From positions 440,501 to 504,500 of the forward strand of contig SEMN01000224.1 of the NCBI GenBank assembly GCA_005408345.1: a stretch of 64,000 nt of DNA. Direction: 5' to 3'. The translations under genes were made by a program, and so were the position numbers. Source of the stretch: Macquaria australasica. Its lineage: Eukaryota > Chordata > Actinopteri > Centrarchiformes > Percichthyidae. Of this stretch, positions 59,953-62,768 are shown one piece after another. The notes under the pieces are model-generated. The model had not been told where the DNA came from, searched no databases, and saw only the letters and a program-made list of their open reading frames with translations. Position 1 is the stretch's first letter. Each line of letters starts with the position of its first letter.

Positions 59953-62768
59953 GTAATTTATCCTAAAGGACTTTTTTTTTCTGTGCTGCAGACAAACAAA
60001 TGTTCATTTATACAACACCTACAGATTTGTATCTTAAGGCGACTTGTGATTGATTTGAAGACACAGTGATCAACCAAGAGGGAGAGAATTGTACTAGTAT
60101 GAGCAAATACAGGGCCTCAGGCCTCCAGGGGGCCTTTTAATGCTACCTGCCACTACAGCTGCACCGTAAAATTCATGGTTTAGCAAAAGAATCTCCAGCT
60201 AGTATATGGGAGGCCTGGACTTAATTCCTGGCCACTTCAGCAGTCTTTTCACCTTCCATCATACTGAAACAGAGTAAAACATGGGTTTTGGGACATGGGT
60301 TTGACAGGTTACCACTTGTGCCATATGGCTTTCTTTCACTCTACCTGCTTGTAATACTGTAGAAGAAAGGCAGAAAAACATCTTGCCTTACTGGCATGTG
60401 TTGACAAAAGTAAGTCAGCGTTTGCCAACACCAACGCTTCACACTAGCTGACAACACTGATACACCCTAGCCAGCTGACGAGGAGGAGGTTGGGATGGAC
60501 CGGTGCATGATGAAGATAAGGAGATGTTTTGACTGTTAAGTGTCCTGTTATGTAATTTTGTGCCAATAGTTGGCTTCAAATAGAATTTGACGCTGCAGCT
60601 TAATAGCATTTAAATTAGGTGTTACAGGTTAATTTTATCATTAGAAGGTCAGGCACAGACGGCAGCATGGAATAATAATTTGCAACCATTCAAGTGTGGT
60701 TAACTCATGTCTTTATCTGTCATTTTTTCCCCCTTTTTTGTCTCCAGTCCTCTTTGGTCAGTTTGTGTTGTTCCAGACATCTCTAAACGATGTGGTGGAA
60801 ATCTACGATGGACCCACTCAACAAAACACACTACTGTCTTCTCTCTCTGGGTCCCACTCTGGTAAGGCTGGATAGGTGACTTGATATATGGATAGATGGA
60901 TGGATGGGTAGATAGACGACCTGAACCCTAACCATATGTCTTTCTTTCCGATCTTGTCTCTCTTTGACTCTGTCTCCCTCTCTCTAGGTGAGTCTCTCCC
61001 TCTGAGTTCGGGAAACCAGATCACGATAAAGTTTACCACAGTCGGACCAGAAACTGCTAAGGGATTTCACTTCGTCTACCAAGGTCAGCCAATCACAAGT
61101 AGCCAAAGTTATTATTATTTTATTAGTCATAGCACTTGTACGAGAATCATTAAAACAGCCATTTTCAAACAAATAAATGTGATTTTAGAGGTTTAAGCTT
61201 TTGCAGAAGTGGCTTGTAATCTTCATGTTGAAAGTTTTATACAAATTCTCCCACAATAGCAGTAAGCAGGTGGTGGCCTATGGGTTATTATGGGTTATCT
61301 TTTGTGTTTTGTAGAAGTGGCCATTTTACATACAATGCCACAGTTTTTTTTATGCATTTAACCTTTATCTAACCAGACAAGCCACATTGAGAGCGTTACG
61401 GCCAAGAGATATATAGGAGATATATCATTATCGATAACATTTCTCAACATGGTTGTGGCATCTTCCTTATTTCTGCAGCTGTACCGAGGACCAGCTCCAC
61501 CCAGTGCAGTTCAGTTCCCGAGCCGCGCTTTGGGAAGCGTCTCGGTAATGACTTTGCAGTTGGCTCCTTGGTGCAGTTTGAGTGCAACCCTGGTTATGTC
61601 CTGCACGGCTCTACTGCCATACGGTGTGACAGTGTTCCAGACAACCTCGCACAATGGAACGACACTCTGCCAACATGCATAGGTAAATATGAATCCAGAA
61701 ATTAAGCACTTTCCTATTCAGAATACATCATAAGAGGCATTATCAGCCATACAATGGACTCTCCACTTTGAAAAACAATTCAAAACAAATGCAGACAATT
61801 CAAATGGAGATAGTGTTTCATTGTGGCCAGACCCAAAGCCTAACTATGCTCAAGCTGTCACCCAGCCCTCAGGCTCTTTGGTCACCTCTCTCACCCTGGT
61901 CTCTGCAGGGGAAGAGATGGTACAACCAACCTTCTCTTTTACTGTTACTGTCAGACAAAGTGTTGTTTTAACCTCTCCTCTTCTCTCCTTTCTGCTCTCT
62001 CTCTCCTCTCTCTCAGTTCCCTGTGGAGGTGTGTTGACCTCTCGTCGTGGGACCATCCTGTCGCCTGGATATCCAGAGCCCTACGACAACAACCAGAACT
62101 GTGTGTGGAAGGTCTCTGTTCCAGAAGGGGCTGGAATACAGGTAGTACCTGTCACACGCTGCTTCCTGGCTGACCTATGTATCATTGGCTTAAAAGCTGA
62201 GCAGGCAGGATGTCAAGGAAGATAAGATATTATTAGAAGGATGAATGGATGGATGGTTTGTGAGAGAGGGACCATCCAGAGATAACTAGATAGGATCTAA
62301 TCGTGACAGATAATGCCTGATTGCATGTAAGCTAAACCGCTCTCACGGACAAATACAAAGGCAAAGATGCCTCTGATACAAAATGGAGTCTGTTACAAAC
62401 ATTTGACAGACACCACATTTAGTTTTTCTTTAATTTTTTACAGCACATCACATCACGTGTGTGTTCTGTATCATTTGACTTATTTTTGGTAACACACAGC
62501 CTTGTCTCACAGTTTCATCGAGTATTTGCAACAATTAACAGACATCACGTGTTTTACTTTCTTTCTGAATTTGTTTTAAGAATTAGCAAATTTAGGTGCT
62601 TTTATTGAAGACAATGAAATGAGCTAACACGAACAAATTGTCTTTCTCTCCCTCTTTATCCGTCTCTCCAGATACAAGTTGTGAGTTTTGCCACTGAGCA
62701 TAACTGGGACTCTTTGGACTTTTACGATGGTGCCGACAACCACGCACCGAGACTGGGCAGCTACTCTG
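8194..62768 (+). CDS. csmd3: csmd3 (CUB and Sushi multiple domains 3), central part, 29 exons
   Basis: Spliced coding span of 29 exons (listed separately), 4398 coding bases, about 1466 residues, open at both ends. Domain order: CUB3, sushi3, CUB4, sushi4, CUB5, sushi5, CUB6, sushi6, CUB7, sushi7, CUB8, sushi8, CUB9, sushi9, CUB10, sushi10, CUB11 (partial). Every sushi module has four cysteines and the tryptophan before the last one; every CUB has the N-terminal cysteine pair (C-G...C-x-W) but no second pair. Twelve N-glycosylation sequons are visible, fitting an extracellular protein. CSMD proteins are large single-pass membrane proteins expressed mainly in brain, linked to dendrite development and, for CSMD1, complement control. 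Assignment to CSMD3 rather than CSMD1/2 rests on remembered motifs. Teleosts may carry a and b copies and I cannot tell which this is. Exon numbers here are local to the window. Confidence 0.95.
9412..9433 (+). repeat. (AC)11 microsatellite
   Basis: Uninterrupted dinucleotide run in intron 1; a CA-rich flank begins near 9330. Confidence 0.95.
9561..9593 (+). repeat. Perfect 12-base inverted repeat (hairpin)
   Basis: CTACAATGTGTA at 9561-9572 and TACACATTGTAG at 9582-9593 are exact reverse complements around a 9-base loop. No T-run follows, so this is not a terminator. Confidence 0.9.
9632..9652 (+). repeat. (GT)10 microsatellite
   Basis: Uninterrupted run in intron 1. Confidence 0.95.
10011..10140 (+). 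repeat. tRNA-derived SINE-like element
   Basis: GAGGCGGTGCCCTAGGAGCT with AAGACACGTACCACATAAAC, then CCTGGGTCAAGTCTAGCC (degenerate B box), a pyrimidine-rich body and an A/T-rich tail AATAAAAATC. This layout (tRNA-like head, B box, CT-rich body, AATAAA-like tail) matches SINEs common in percomorph fish. Not a functional tRNA gene. Confidence 0.55.
13853..14020 (+). repeat. Pair of CA microsatellites
   Basis: (CA)9 at 13853-13870 and a longer uninterrupted CA run at 13988-14020, separated by CA-rich unique sequence. GA-rich DNA lies just upstream (13680-13790). Confidence 0.9.
14644..14664 (+). repeat. Short (AAAT)n microsatellite
   Basis: About five AAAT units in intron 1. Confidence 0.85.
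16140..16315 (+). other. Long pyrimidine tract ending in a decoy 3' splice site
   Basis: About 150 bases almost purely C and T, then TCTCTGGTCTTAG ending at 16315. It looks like a strong acceptor inside intron 1, but the sequence after it has no CUB or sushi similarity and hits TAA after seven codons in the phase required by exon 1. Confidence 0.5.
16836..16980 (+). repeat. Degenerate TAATATTA minisatellite
   Basis: Units of the form AAAGT(C/T)(A/G)TAATATTA(C/T)GAG start near 16837, 16892 and 16936, with a decayed fourth at 16956. The core TAATATTA is palindromic. Similar arrays are scattered in fish genomes. Confidence 0.7.
17280..17383 (+). CDS. csmd3: csmd3 exon 2: CUB3, middle
   Basis: 104 bases, acceptor CTTTAG, donor AAGT|GTAAGT, phase 0 in and phase 2 out. 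Encodes VIQINFEEFDLEIAYDTL and the TIGDGGEVGD stretch. E of FDLE, D of YDTL and the GDG turn are the residues that bind calcium in CUB domains, so CUB3 looks calcium-competent. Confidence 0.95.
17384..18542 (+). other. Intron 2 (phase 2, 1159 bp)
   Basis: Canonical GTAAGT...CCCCAG. AT-rich, with no microsatellite or repeat that I could name and no exon-like open stretch that reads in phase. Confidence 0.8.
18543..18655 (+). CDS. csmd3: csmd3 exon 3: CUB3, end
   Basis: 113 bases, acceptor TGCCCCAG, donor AAGG|GTAAGA, phase 2 in and phase 1 out. Encodes LSGSFVPDLIVSM, then the last CUB strands QMWLHLQSDESVGS and GFKINYK. No cysteine, as in other CSMD CUB modules. The phase 1 exit marks the CUB3/sushi3 boundary. 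Confidence 0.95.
21537..21582 (+). repeat. (CT)23 microsatellite
   Basis: Uninterrupted run inside a 400-base pyrimidine-rich stretch (21220-21600). Confidence 0.95.
21684..21756 (+). repeat. Compound CA microsatellite
   Basis: CA runs broken only by AGCACACAGC, 100 bases after the (CT)23 tract. Confidence 0.95.
26906..26999 (+). repeat. (TG)24 and (TG)12 microsatellites
   Basis: TG runs at 26906-26953 and 26976-26999, separated by 22 bases. The longest TG run in the window. Confidence 0.95.
27228..27292 (+). repeat. Two CA microsatellites
   Basis: AC runs at 27228-27250 and 27273-27292, in inverse orientation to the TG runs 230 bases upstream. Confidence 0.95.
28924..29106 (+). CDS. csmd3: csmd3 exon 4: sushi3, whole module
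   Basis: 183 bases, acceptor TTTACAG, donor CATAT|GTAAGT, phase 1 both sides. Encodes a complete CCP module: CGDPGTPLYG with Cys1, FECQFGFEL with Cys2, ISCQDNNQW with Cys3 and the conserved Trp, and ICI with Cys4. It is a symmetric single-exon module, so skipping it would keep frame. Confidence 0.97.
29107..29462 (+). other. Intron 4 (phase 1, 356 bp)
   Basis: Short intron holding a TCTG-rich microsatellite (29365-29434) that merges into the pyrimidine tract of the exon 5 acceptor. Confidence 0.85.
29365..29434 (+). repeat. (TCTG)n microsatellite upstream of exon 5
   Basis: About 17 TCTG-type units, some changed to TGCG or TGAC, ending 28 bases before the exon 5 acceptor. Confidence 0.9.
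29463..29789 (+). CDS. csmd3: csmd3 exon 5: CUB4, whole module in one exon
   Basis: 327 bases, acceptor TCCCACAG, donor AGCA|GTATGT, phase 1 both sides. The only CUB in the window carried by a single exon. Encodes PCMSNFTAPSGTVLSPDYP, GNNMNCVW, FNDFDLEAPYDSL, KDG and RGFNITYS. E and D of the calcium site are present. Two N-glycosylation sequons: NFT near the start and NIT at the end. Confidence 0.97.
29790..31570 (+). other. Intron 5 (phase 1, 1781 bp)
   Basis: Canonical GTATGT...CCCAG. Roughly a third is a fold-back repeat (30366-30995, listed separately). The minus-strand open frame across 30100-30513 overlaps its left arm and is not a gene. Confidence 0.8.
30366..30995 (+). mobile_element. 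Fold-back (long inverted repeat) element
   Basis: Left arm 30366-30530 and right arm 30838-30995 are inverted copies. On the left: AGTCAGATAGAAGATTGATA, TAGCACAAAGACTAGAAGCA; the reverse complement of the right arm gives AGTCAGACGGGAAGATCAAT, TAGCTCAAAGACTGCAAGCA, in the same order. Outer ends resemble AACACTT...TTTTGGGAA on both sides. No coding capacity. Resembles a teleost dispersed repeat rich in TTAGC/GCTAA motifs. Confidence 0.65.
31571..31765 (+). CDS. csmd3: csmd3 exon 6: sushi4, whole module
   Basis: 195 bases, acceptor TAACCCAG, donor GAAG|GTAAAT, phase 1 both sides. Complete CCP module: ECPDPGIPINARRFGDSF, VVCEDGFIKTQG, ISCQLEKGKVMWSG and KCE give four cysteines and the Trp. The linker TFGHNE before Cys1 is shared with the CSMD family. 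Confidence 0.97.
31766..33843 (+). other. Intron 6 (phase 1, 2078 bp)
   Basis: Canonical GTAAAT...CTCCAG. AT-rich; the only recognisable content is a second, shorter copy of the MITE-like family at 33060-33385. Confidence 0.8.
33060..33385 (+). mobile_element. MITE-like element, shorter second copy
   Basis: Starts TAAAGCTGCCTGATC and carries GAACATAGTGGGGCATTT, AGCAGCTAAAGAGCCAGATA, AAAACAGAGCTAAAAGGAGA and AAGTGGCCAAAAATTTCAA in the same order as the copy at 5321-5896, but lacks some 200 internal bases. Confidence 0.6.
33844..33982 (+). CDS. csmd3: csmd3 exon 7: CUB5, first part
   Basis: 139 bases, acceptor CTCCTCCAG, donor ACAG|GTGGGT, phase 1 in and phase 2 out. Encodes APCGGHYSAPSGVILSPGW, then GYYKDSLSCEWVIE and SIKITFDR. 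Both CUB cysteines are here. The GWPGYYKDSL segment is strongly conserved in the CSMD family. Confidence 0.96.
33983..34717 (+). other. Intron 7 (phase 2, 735 bp)
   Basis: Canonical GTGGGT...TCACAG, AT-rich, no repeat or exon-like segment recognised. Confidence 0.85.
34718..34905 (+). CDS. csmd3: csmd3 exon 8: CUB5, second part
   Basis: 188 bases, acceptor GTCACAG, donor GAAA|GTAAGT, phase 2 in and phase 1 out. Encodes FQTELGYDFLEIHDGPN, GSFNGTQVPQFLF and LLFTTDNSRSNAGF. E, D and DG of the calcium site are present. One sequon (NGT). Confidence 0.96.
34906..35281 (+). other. Intron 8 (phase 1, 376 bp)
   Basis: Short canonical intron (GTAAGT...TTTTCAG) with no recognised repeat. Confidence 0.85.
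35282..35470 (+). CDS. csmd3: csmd3 exon 9: sushi5, whole module
   Basis: 189 bases, acceptor TTTTTTCAG, donor GACG|GTAAAT, phase 1 both sides. Complete CCP: SCLDPGIPVNGIRYGQDF, FGCDSGYRLSHEE, VCEKNHWWSHPLP and TCD. Four cysteines and the Trp present. HEEPL and KNHWWSH are CSMD3-like; CSMD1, as remembered, has KNHQWNH. Confidence 0.97.
36226..36253 (+). repeat. (CA)14 microsatellite
   Basis: Uninterrupted run in intron 9. Confidence 0.95.
36601..36636 (+). repeat. (TC)18 microsatellite
   Basis: Uninterrupted run in intron 9, flanked by G-rich and A/G-rich DNA. Confidence 0.95.
39816..39826 (+). repeat. C11 homopolymer near the exon 10 acceptor
   Basis: Eleven cytosines, 25 bases before exon 10 and part of its pyrimidine tract. 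Confidence 0.9.
39852..39968 (+). CDS. csmd3: csmd3 exon 10: CUB6, first part; GC donor
   Basis: 117 bases, acceptor CTATCCAG, phase 1 both sides. Encodes LCGGDVRGPWGTILSPGYP and SLNCTWTVEVSHGK. Both CUB cysteines and a sequon (NCT) are here. The exon ends GGGAAAG and continues as GCAAGA: there is no nearby GT that keeps the expected K-G-V-Q join with exon 11, so the donor is GC. The Trp in GPWGT replaces the Ser of the commoner PSGT. Confidence 0.93.
39969..40381 (+). other. Intron 10 (phase 1, 413 bp), GC-AG type
   Basis: Begins GCAAGA and ends CTTAACAG. A short TG run (40359-40371) sits just before the acceptor. No other feature. Confidence 0.85.
40382..40597 (+). CDS. csmd3: csmd3 exon 11: CUB6, second part
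   Basis: 216 bases, acceptor CTTAACAG, donor TCTG|GTAATT, phase 1 both sides. Encodes GVQFQFSSFHLEDQHDYLL, then VTENGSFLQPLARLTG, and SDFSISYEGFNITFS. The usual DG of the calcium loop is NG here, which forms a sequon (NGS). A second sequon is NIT. Confidence 0.96.
40598..43603 (+). other. Intron 11 (phase 1, 3006 bp)
   Basis: Canonical GTAATT...CTGCAG. Over a third is a degenerate dispersed repeat (41021-42320, listed separately). The remainder is AT-rich with nothing recognised. Confidence 0.8.
41021..42320 (+). repeat. Degenerate dispersed teleost repeat, about 1.3 kb
   Basis: Opens with TTTATTTATATAGTACCTTA, then segments such as AGGTGAGTCTTGAGCTGC, AAAATGGGACCCAAAACAGA, GATCAACAGTGTCAAAAGCT and TTTAGAAATAGGCCAATAG. 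I recognise these from a widespread fish repeat; the copy has no intact reading frame. Family name and exact bounds are uncertain. Confidence 0.5.
43604..43792 (+). CDS. csmd3: csmd3 exon 12: sushi6, whole module
   Basis: 189 bases, acceptor CTCTGCAG, donor GTTG|GTATGT, phase 1 both sides. Complete CCP: PCEDPGMPRFGRRNGYSF, FSCNMGYRLEG, ICLGGGRRMWSSPLP and RCV. The LGGGRR-W segment is a CSMD hallmark. Confidence 0.97.
45697..45850 (-). repeat. Degenerate tRNA-related fish short repeat, copy C (inverted)
   Basis: Reads on the minus strand relative to copies A and B. Contains TGGGTTTCAATCTCGGCGC, similar to a tRNA B box, then CTCCCTGCGTTTGTGTTGGG and CCTTGACCAAGACACC ... TGTTCCCTGGGCACCACAG. 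Confidence 0.5.
46738..46948 (+). repeat. Purine (A/G) tract, about 200 bases
   Basis: Nearly all A and G with few pyrimidine interruptions. Open frames here are Lys/Arg/Glu low-complexity and not coding. Confidence 0.85.
47478..47578 (+). CDS. csmd3: csmd3 exon 13: CUB7, first third
   Basis: 101 bases, acceptor TCATCAG, donor CCAG|GTAACA, phase 1 in and phase 0 out. Encodes AECGSSVINNEGILLSPNYP and NNHECIYSIQ with both CUB cysteines. The usual Trp after the second cysteine is Ile-Tyr (ECIY), as in other CSMD CUB7 modules. Confidence 0.96.
47755..47823 (+). CDS. csmd3: csmd3 exon 14: CUB7, middle (69-base exon)
   Basis: 69 bases, acceptor CTTTAG, donor CAAG|GTAAAC, phase 0 both sides. Encodes 23 residues, VQAGKGINISARTFHLAQGD then ILK. 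One sequon (NIS). The glutamate normally found before the calcium loop is absent (FHLAQGD). Its identity is secured by the join with exons 13 and 15 and by family resemblance. Confidence 0.94.
47960..48116 (+). CDS. csmd3: csmd3 exon 15: CUB7, end
   Basis: 157 bases, acceptor TATTCCAG, donor TCGA|GTAAGT, phase 0 in and phase 1 out. Encodes IYDGKDNTAHVLGAFTG, then NHLWLEFYSDAESTGEGF and LVYS. Typical closing strands of a CUB domain. Confidence 0.96.
48117..49812 (+). other. Intron 15 (phase 1, 1696 bp)
   Basis: Canonical GTAAGT...CTCTAG. AT-rich, no microsatellite or repeat recognised. Introns 13 (176 bp) and 14 (136 bp) just upstream are too short to hold anything else. Confidence 0.8.
49813..50004 (+). 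CDS. csmd3: csmd3 exon 16: sushi7, whole module
   Basis: 192 bases, acceptor TCTCTCTAG, donor ATTG|GTATGT, phase 1 both sides. Complete CCP: FELSHCEDPGVPQFGF, YRCEPGYTLHG, LKCMTGERRAWDNPLP and SCI give four cysteines and the Trp. Confidence 0.97.
50005..52424 (+). other. Intron 16 (phase 1, 2420 bp)
   Basis: Canonical GTATGT...CTGTAG. Contains a pyrimidine-rich stretch (about 51690-51775) followed by a purine-rich one (51815-51930), another pyrimidine patch near 51985-52020, and a (TG)18 microsatellite abutting the acceptor. Confidence 0.8.
52379..52414 (+). repeat. (TG)18 microsatellite at the exon 17 acceptor
   Basis: Uninterrupted TG run ending 10 bases before exon 17 (spacer ATTCCTGTAG). 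It occupies the place of the polypyrimidine tract. Confidence 0.97.
52425..52551 (+). CDS. csmd3: csmd3 exon 17: CUB8, first part
   Basis: 127 bases, acceptor ATTCCTGTAG, donor TGAG|GTAATG, phase 1 in and phase 2 out. Encodes AECGGRFKGESSGRILSPGY, then YDNNLRCTWTIEVDSGNIV. Both CUB cysteines present. The acceptor has only a very short pyrimidine stretch because a (TG)18 tract ends 10 bases before the exon. Skipping this exon alone would break the frame. Confidence 0.96.
52552..53084 (+). other. Intron 17 (phase 2, 533 bp)
   Basis: AT-rich canonical intron (GTAATG...TTTACAG) with a T-rich tail at 53046-53084. No other feature seen. Confidence 0.85.
53085..53287 (+). CDS. csmd3: csmd3 exon 18: CUB8, second part
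   Basis: 203 bases, acceptor TTTACAG, donor TCTA|GTAAGT, phase 2 in and phase 1 out. Encodes LQFLSFDTEASHDMLKVWDG, LSGSLLPEGIHSTLN and YISKSGFAIQFS. E, D and DG of the calcium site present. PPENEM and the FYISKSGFAIQFSS ending are CSMD3-like. Confidence 0.96.
53288..53827 (+). other. Intron 18 (phase 1, 540 bp)
   Basis: Canonical GTAAGT...GTCCAG with a long pyrimidine tract (53744-53826) before exon 19. No other feature seen. Confidence 0.85.
53828..54019 (+). CDS. csmd3: csmd3 exon 19: sushi8, whole module
   Basis: 192 bases, acceptor CTGTCCAG, donor ATAG|GTGAAA, phase 1 both sides. Complete CCP: TACRDPGVPMNGSRSGDGRE, FQCDPGYELQGDDK, ITCIQVDNRYYWQPSPP and VCI. One sequon (NGS). SSSVATACRDPGVPMNG at the exon 18/19 join is a good CSMD3 marker. 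Confidence 0.97.
54250..54388 (+). CDS. csmd3: csmd3 exon 20: CUB9, first part
   Basis: 139 bases, acceptor CACCATAG, donor TCAG|GTAACC, phase 1 in and phase 2 out, the same design as exon 7. Encodes APCGGNLTGSNGFILSPNYP, HSKDCDWLIAVNSDYV and LSLAFI. Both CUB cysteines and one sequon (NLT). Confidence 0.96.
54389..54996 (+). other. Intron 20 (phase 2, 608 bp)
   Basis: Canonical GTAACC...GTCTAG with a pyrimidine-rich last 70 bases. No repeat recognised. Intron 19 before exon 20 is only 230 bp. Confidence 0.85.
54997..55184 (+). CDS. csmd3: csmd3 exon 21: CUB9, second part
   Basis: 188 bases, acceptor TGTCTAG, donor AAAG|GTAAAA, phase 2 in and phase 1 out. Encodes FNIEPNYDFLYIYDGPDSNS, GSFQDSKLPERIESSSNT and LAFRSDGSVSYTGFHLEYK. 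Full calcium-site set (E, D, DG). One of the most conserved segments of the family. Confidence 0.97.
55185..56289 (+). other. Intron 21 (phase 1, 1105 bp)
   Basis: Canonical GTAAAA...GTCCAG, AT-rich. I see no named repeat, RNA gene or exon-like segment. Confidence 0.8.
56290..56408 (+). CDS. csmd3: csmd3 exon 22: sushi9, first part
   Basis: 119 bases, acceptor CTGTCCAG, donor ACAG|GTACAA, phase 1 in and phase 0 out. Encodes AKLRESCFDPGVVLNGTRLG, SDYKLGSTVTFYCEAGYVLQ: Cys1 and Cys2 of the module plus one sequon (NGT). This is the only sushi module in the window split by an intron. Confidence 0.96.
56426..56560 (+). repeat. Degenerate GGAT/GGTT tetranucleotide repeat in intron 22
   Basis: About 135 bases of imperfect (TGGA)n, (TGGG)n and (TTGG)n blocks fill most of the 187-base intron 22 (56409-56595). 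The sense strand is G-rich with many GGG and GG runs. It follows a run of 12 A just after the donor. Confidence 0.85.
56596..56671 (+). CDS. csmd3: csmd3 exon 23: sushi9, second part (76-base exon)
   Basis: 76 bases, acceptor TTCTTTAG, donor CAAG|GTAACA, phase 0 in and phase 1 out. Encodes GYSTLTCSMGDDGRPGWNRA then LPSCQ: Cys3, Trp and Cys4 of sushi9. Another plausible acceptor, TTCTTACAG, ends at 56568, 27 bases upstream, but would add a stop codon at once. Confidence 0.95.
56835..56951 (+). CDS. csmd3: csmd3 exon 24: CUB10, first part
   Basis: 117 bases, acceptor GTCTCCAG, donor TTTG|GTAAGT, phase 1 both sides. Encodes APCGSRSTGSEGTVLSPNFP, RNYTSGQTCVYSISVPREF. Both CUB cysteines and one sequon (NYT). 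SRSTGSEGTVLSPN fits CSMD3. Confidence 0.96.
57771..58080 (+). repeat. Inverted repeat with direct repeats, dispersed-element-like
   Basis: TGACCTTGGAAAT...AGTTTGACA occurs directly repeated at 57771 and 58005. Inside, GTCCACTCACTAGCTTTTTC (57814-57833) matches the reverse complement of 58061-58080 at 19 of 20 bases. A run of 15 A precedes the second direct repeat. Confidence 0.6.
58732..58923 (+). repeat. Long imperfect hairpin plus conserved GAAGCC...GCGAAAC motif
   Basis: Left arm 58732-58794 and right arm 58823-58887 are inverted copies (AACACCAGGTGG with CCACCTGGTGTC; GCCATACCTCCTG with CAGGAGGCATGGC; CCCCGTGGA with TCCACAGGG) around a loop of about 28 bases. Directly after comes CTGAAGAAGCC-TTTCAAATGAAAAGCGAAAC, written here in two parts, itself a small stem-loop. 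Looks like a retroelement remnant, possibly Penelope-like. Confidence 0.55.
60748..60861 (+). CDS. csmd3: csmd3 exon 25: CUB10, middle
   Basis: 114 bases, acceptor TCTCCAG, donor TCTG|GTAAGG, phase 1 both sides. Encodes LFGQFVLFQTSLNDVVEIYD, GPTQQN and LLSSLSGSHS. The glutamate and first aspartate of the calcium site are missing (FQTSLNDVV), as in other CSMD CUB10 modules. TSLNDVVE-YDGPTQQ is CSMD3-like. Confidence 0.96.
60988..61083 (+). CDS. csmd3: csmd3 exon 26: CUB10, end
   Basis: 96 bases, acceptor TCTCTCTAG, donor CAAG|GTCAGC, phase 1 both sides. Encodes GESLPLSSGNQITIKFTT, then TAKGFHFVYQ. The exon begins with GTGAGT, a perfect donor motif placed right after the acceptor, while its own donor has a C at position +3. 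Loss of the exon would remove 32 codons in frame. The upstream intron is only 126 bp. Confidence 0.95.
61084..61478 (+). other. Intron 26 (phase 1, 395 bp)
   Basis: GTCAGC...TCTGCAG. AT-rich, no repeat recognised. Confidence 0.85.
61479..61682 (+). CDS. csmd3: csmd3 exon 27: sushi10, whole module
   Basis: 204 bases, acceptor TTTCTGCAG, donor ATAG|GTAAAT, phase 1 both sides. Complete CCP: TSSTQCSSVPEPRFGKRLG, FECNPGYVLHGST, IRCDSVPDNLAQWNDTLP and TCI. One sequon (NDT). AVPRTSSTQCSSVPEPRFG agrees with CSMD3; CSMD1 and CSMD2 are remembered with RYG. Confidence 0.97.
   Translation: MYRGPAPPSAVQFPSRALGSVSVMTLQLAPWCSLSATLVMSCTALLPYGVTVFQTTSHNGTTLCQHA
61683..62016 (+). other. Intron 27 (phase 1, 334 bp)
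   Basis: Canonical GTAAAT...TCTCAG with a pyrimidine-rich end (61965-62016). No other feature. Confidence 0.85.
62017..62141 (+). CDS. csmd3: csmd3 exon 28: CUB11, first part
   Basis: 125 bases, acceptor CTCTCTCAG, donor ACAG|GTAGTA, phase 1 in and phase 0 out. Encodes VPCGGVLTSRRGTILSPGYP, EPYDNNQNCVWKVSVPEGAG and IQ. Both CUB cysteines and the Trp present. Confidence 0.96.
62142..62671 (+). other. Intron 28 (phase 0, 530 bp)
   Basis: GTAGTA...CTCCAG. Short GGAT-rich patch at 62237-62256; otherwise no feature. Confidence 0.85.
62672..62768 (+). CDS. csmd3: csmd3 exon 29: CUB11, middle (last exon in window)
   Basis: 97 bases, acceptor TCTCTCCAG, donor TCTG|GTAAAC, phase 0 in and phase 1 out. 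Encodes IQVVSFATEHNWDSLDFYDG then ADNHAPRLGSYS. E, D and DG of the calcium site present. EHNWDSLDFYDG with APRLGSYSG is CSMD3-like. The rest of CUB11 (family motif LLNSTSN) lies beyond the window. Confidence 0.96.

Larger units (their letters stand above)
56952..60747 (+). other. Intron 24 (phase 1, 3796 bp)
   Basis: Canonical GTAAGT...TCTCCAG, the only long intron in the 3' third of the window. Contains an inverted plus direct repeat structure (57771-58080), a long hairpin with a repeat signature (58732-58923), TG-rich patches near 59090-59160, (GA)n at 59929-59950 and a weak tRNA-related patch near 60130-60245. No gene supported. Confidence 0.8.

Noticed and set aside
60130..60245. tRNA-like CTGGACTTAATTCCTGGCCA patch
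   Set aside because: A single degenerate B-box-like stretch with no clear head or tail; too weak to list as a SINE.
8194..62768. CSMD1 or CSMD2 as the gene identity
   Set aside because: Several diagnostic stretches (for example KNHWWSH, EPRFG, HNWDSLDFYDG) fit CSMD3 better, although this was judged from memory.
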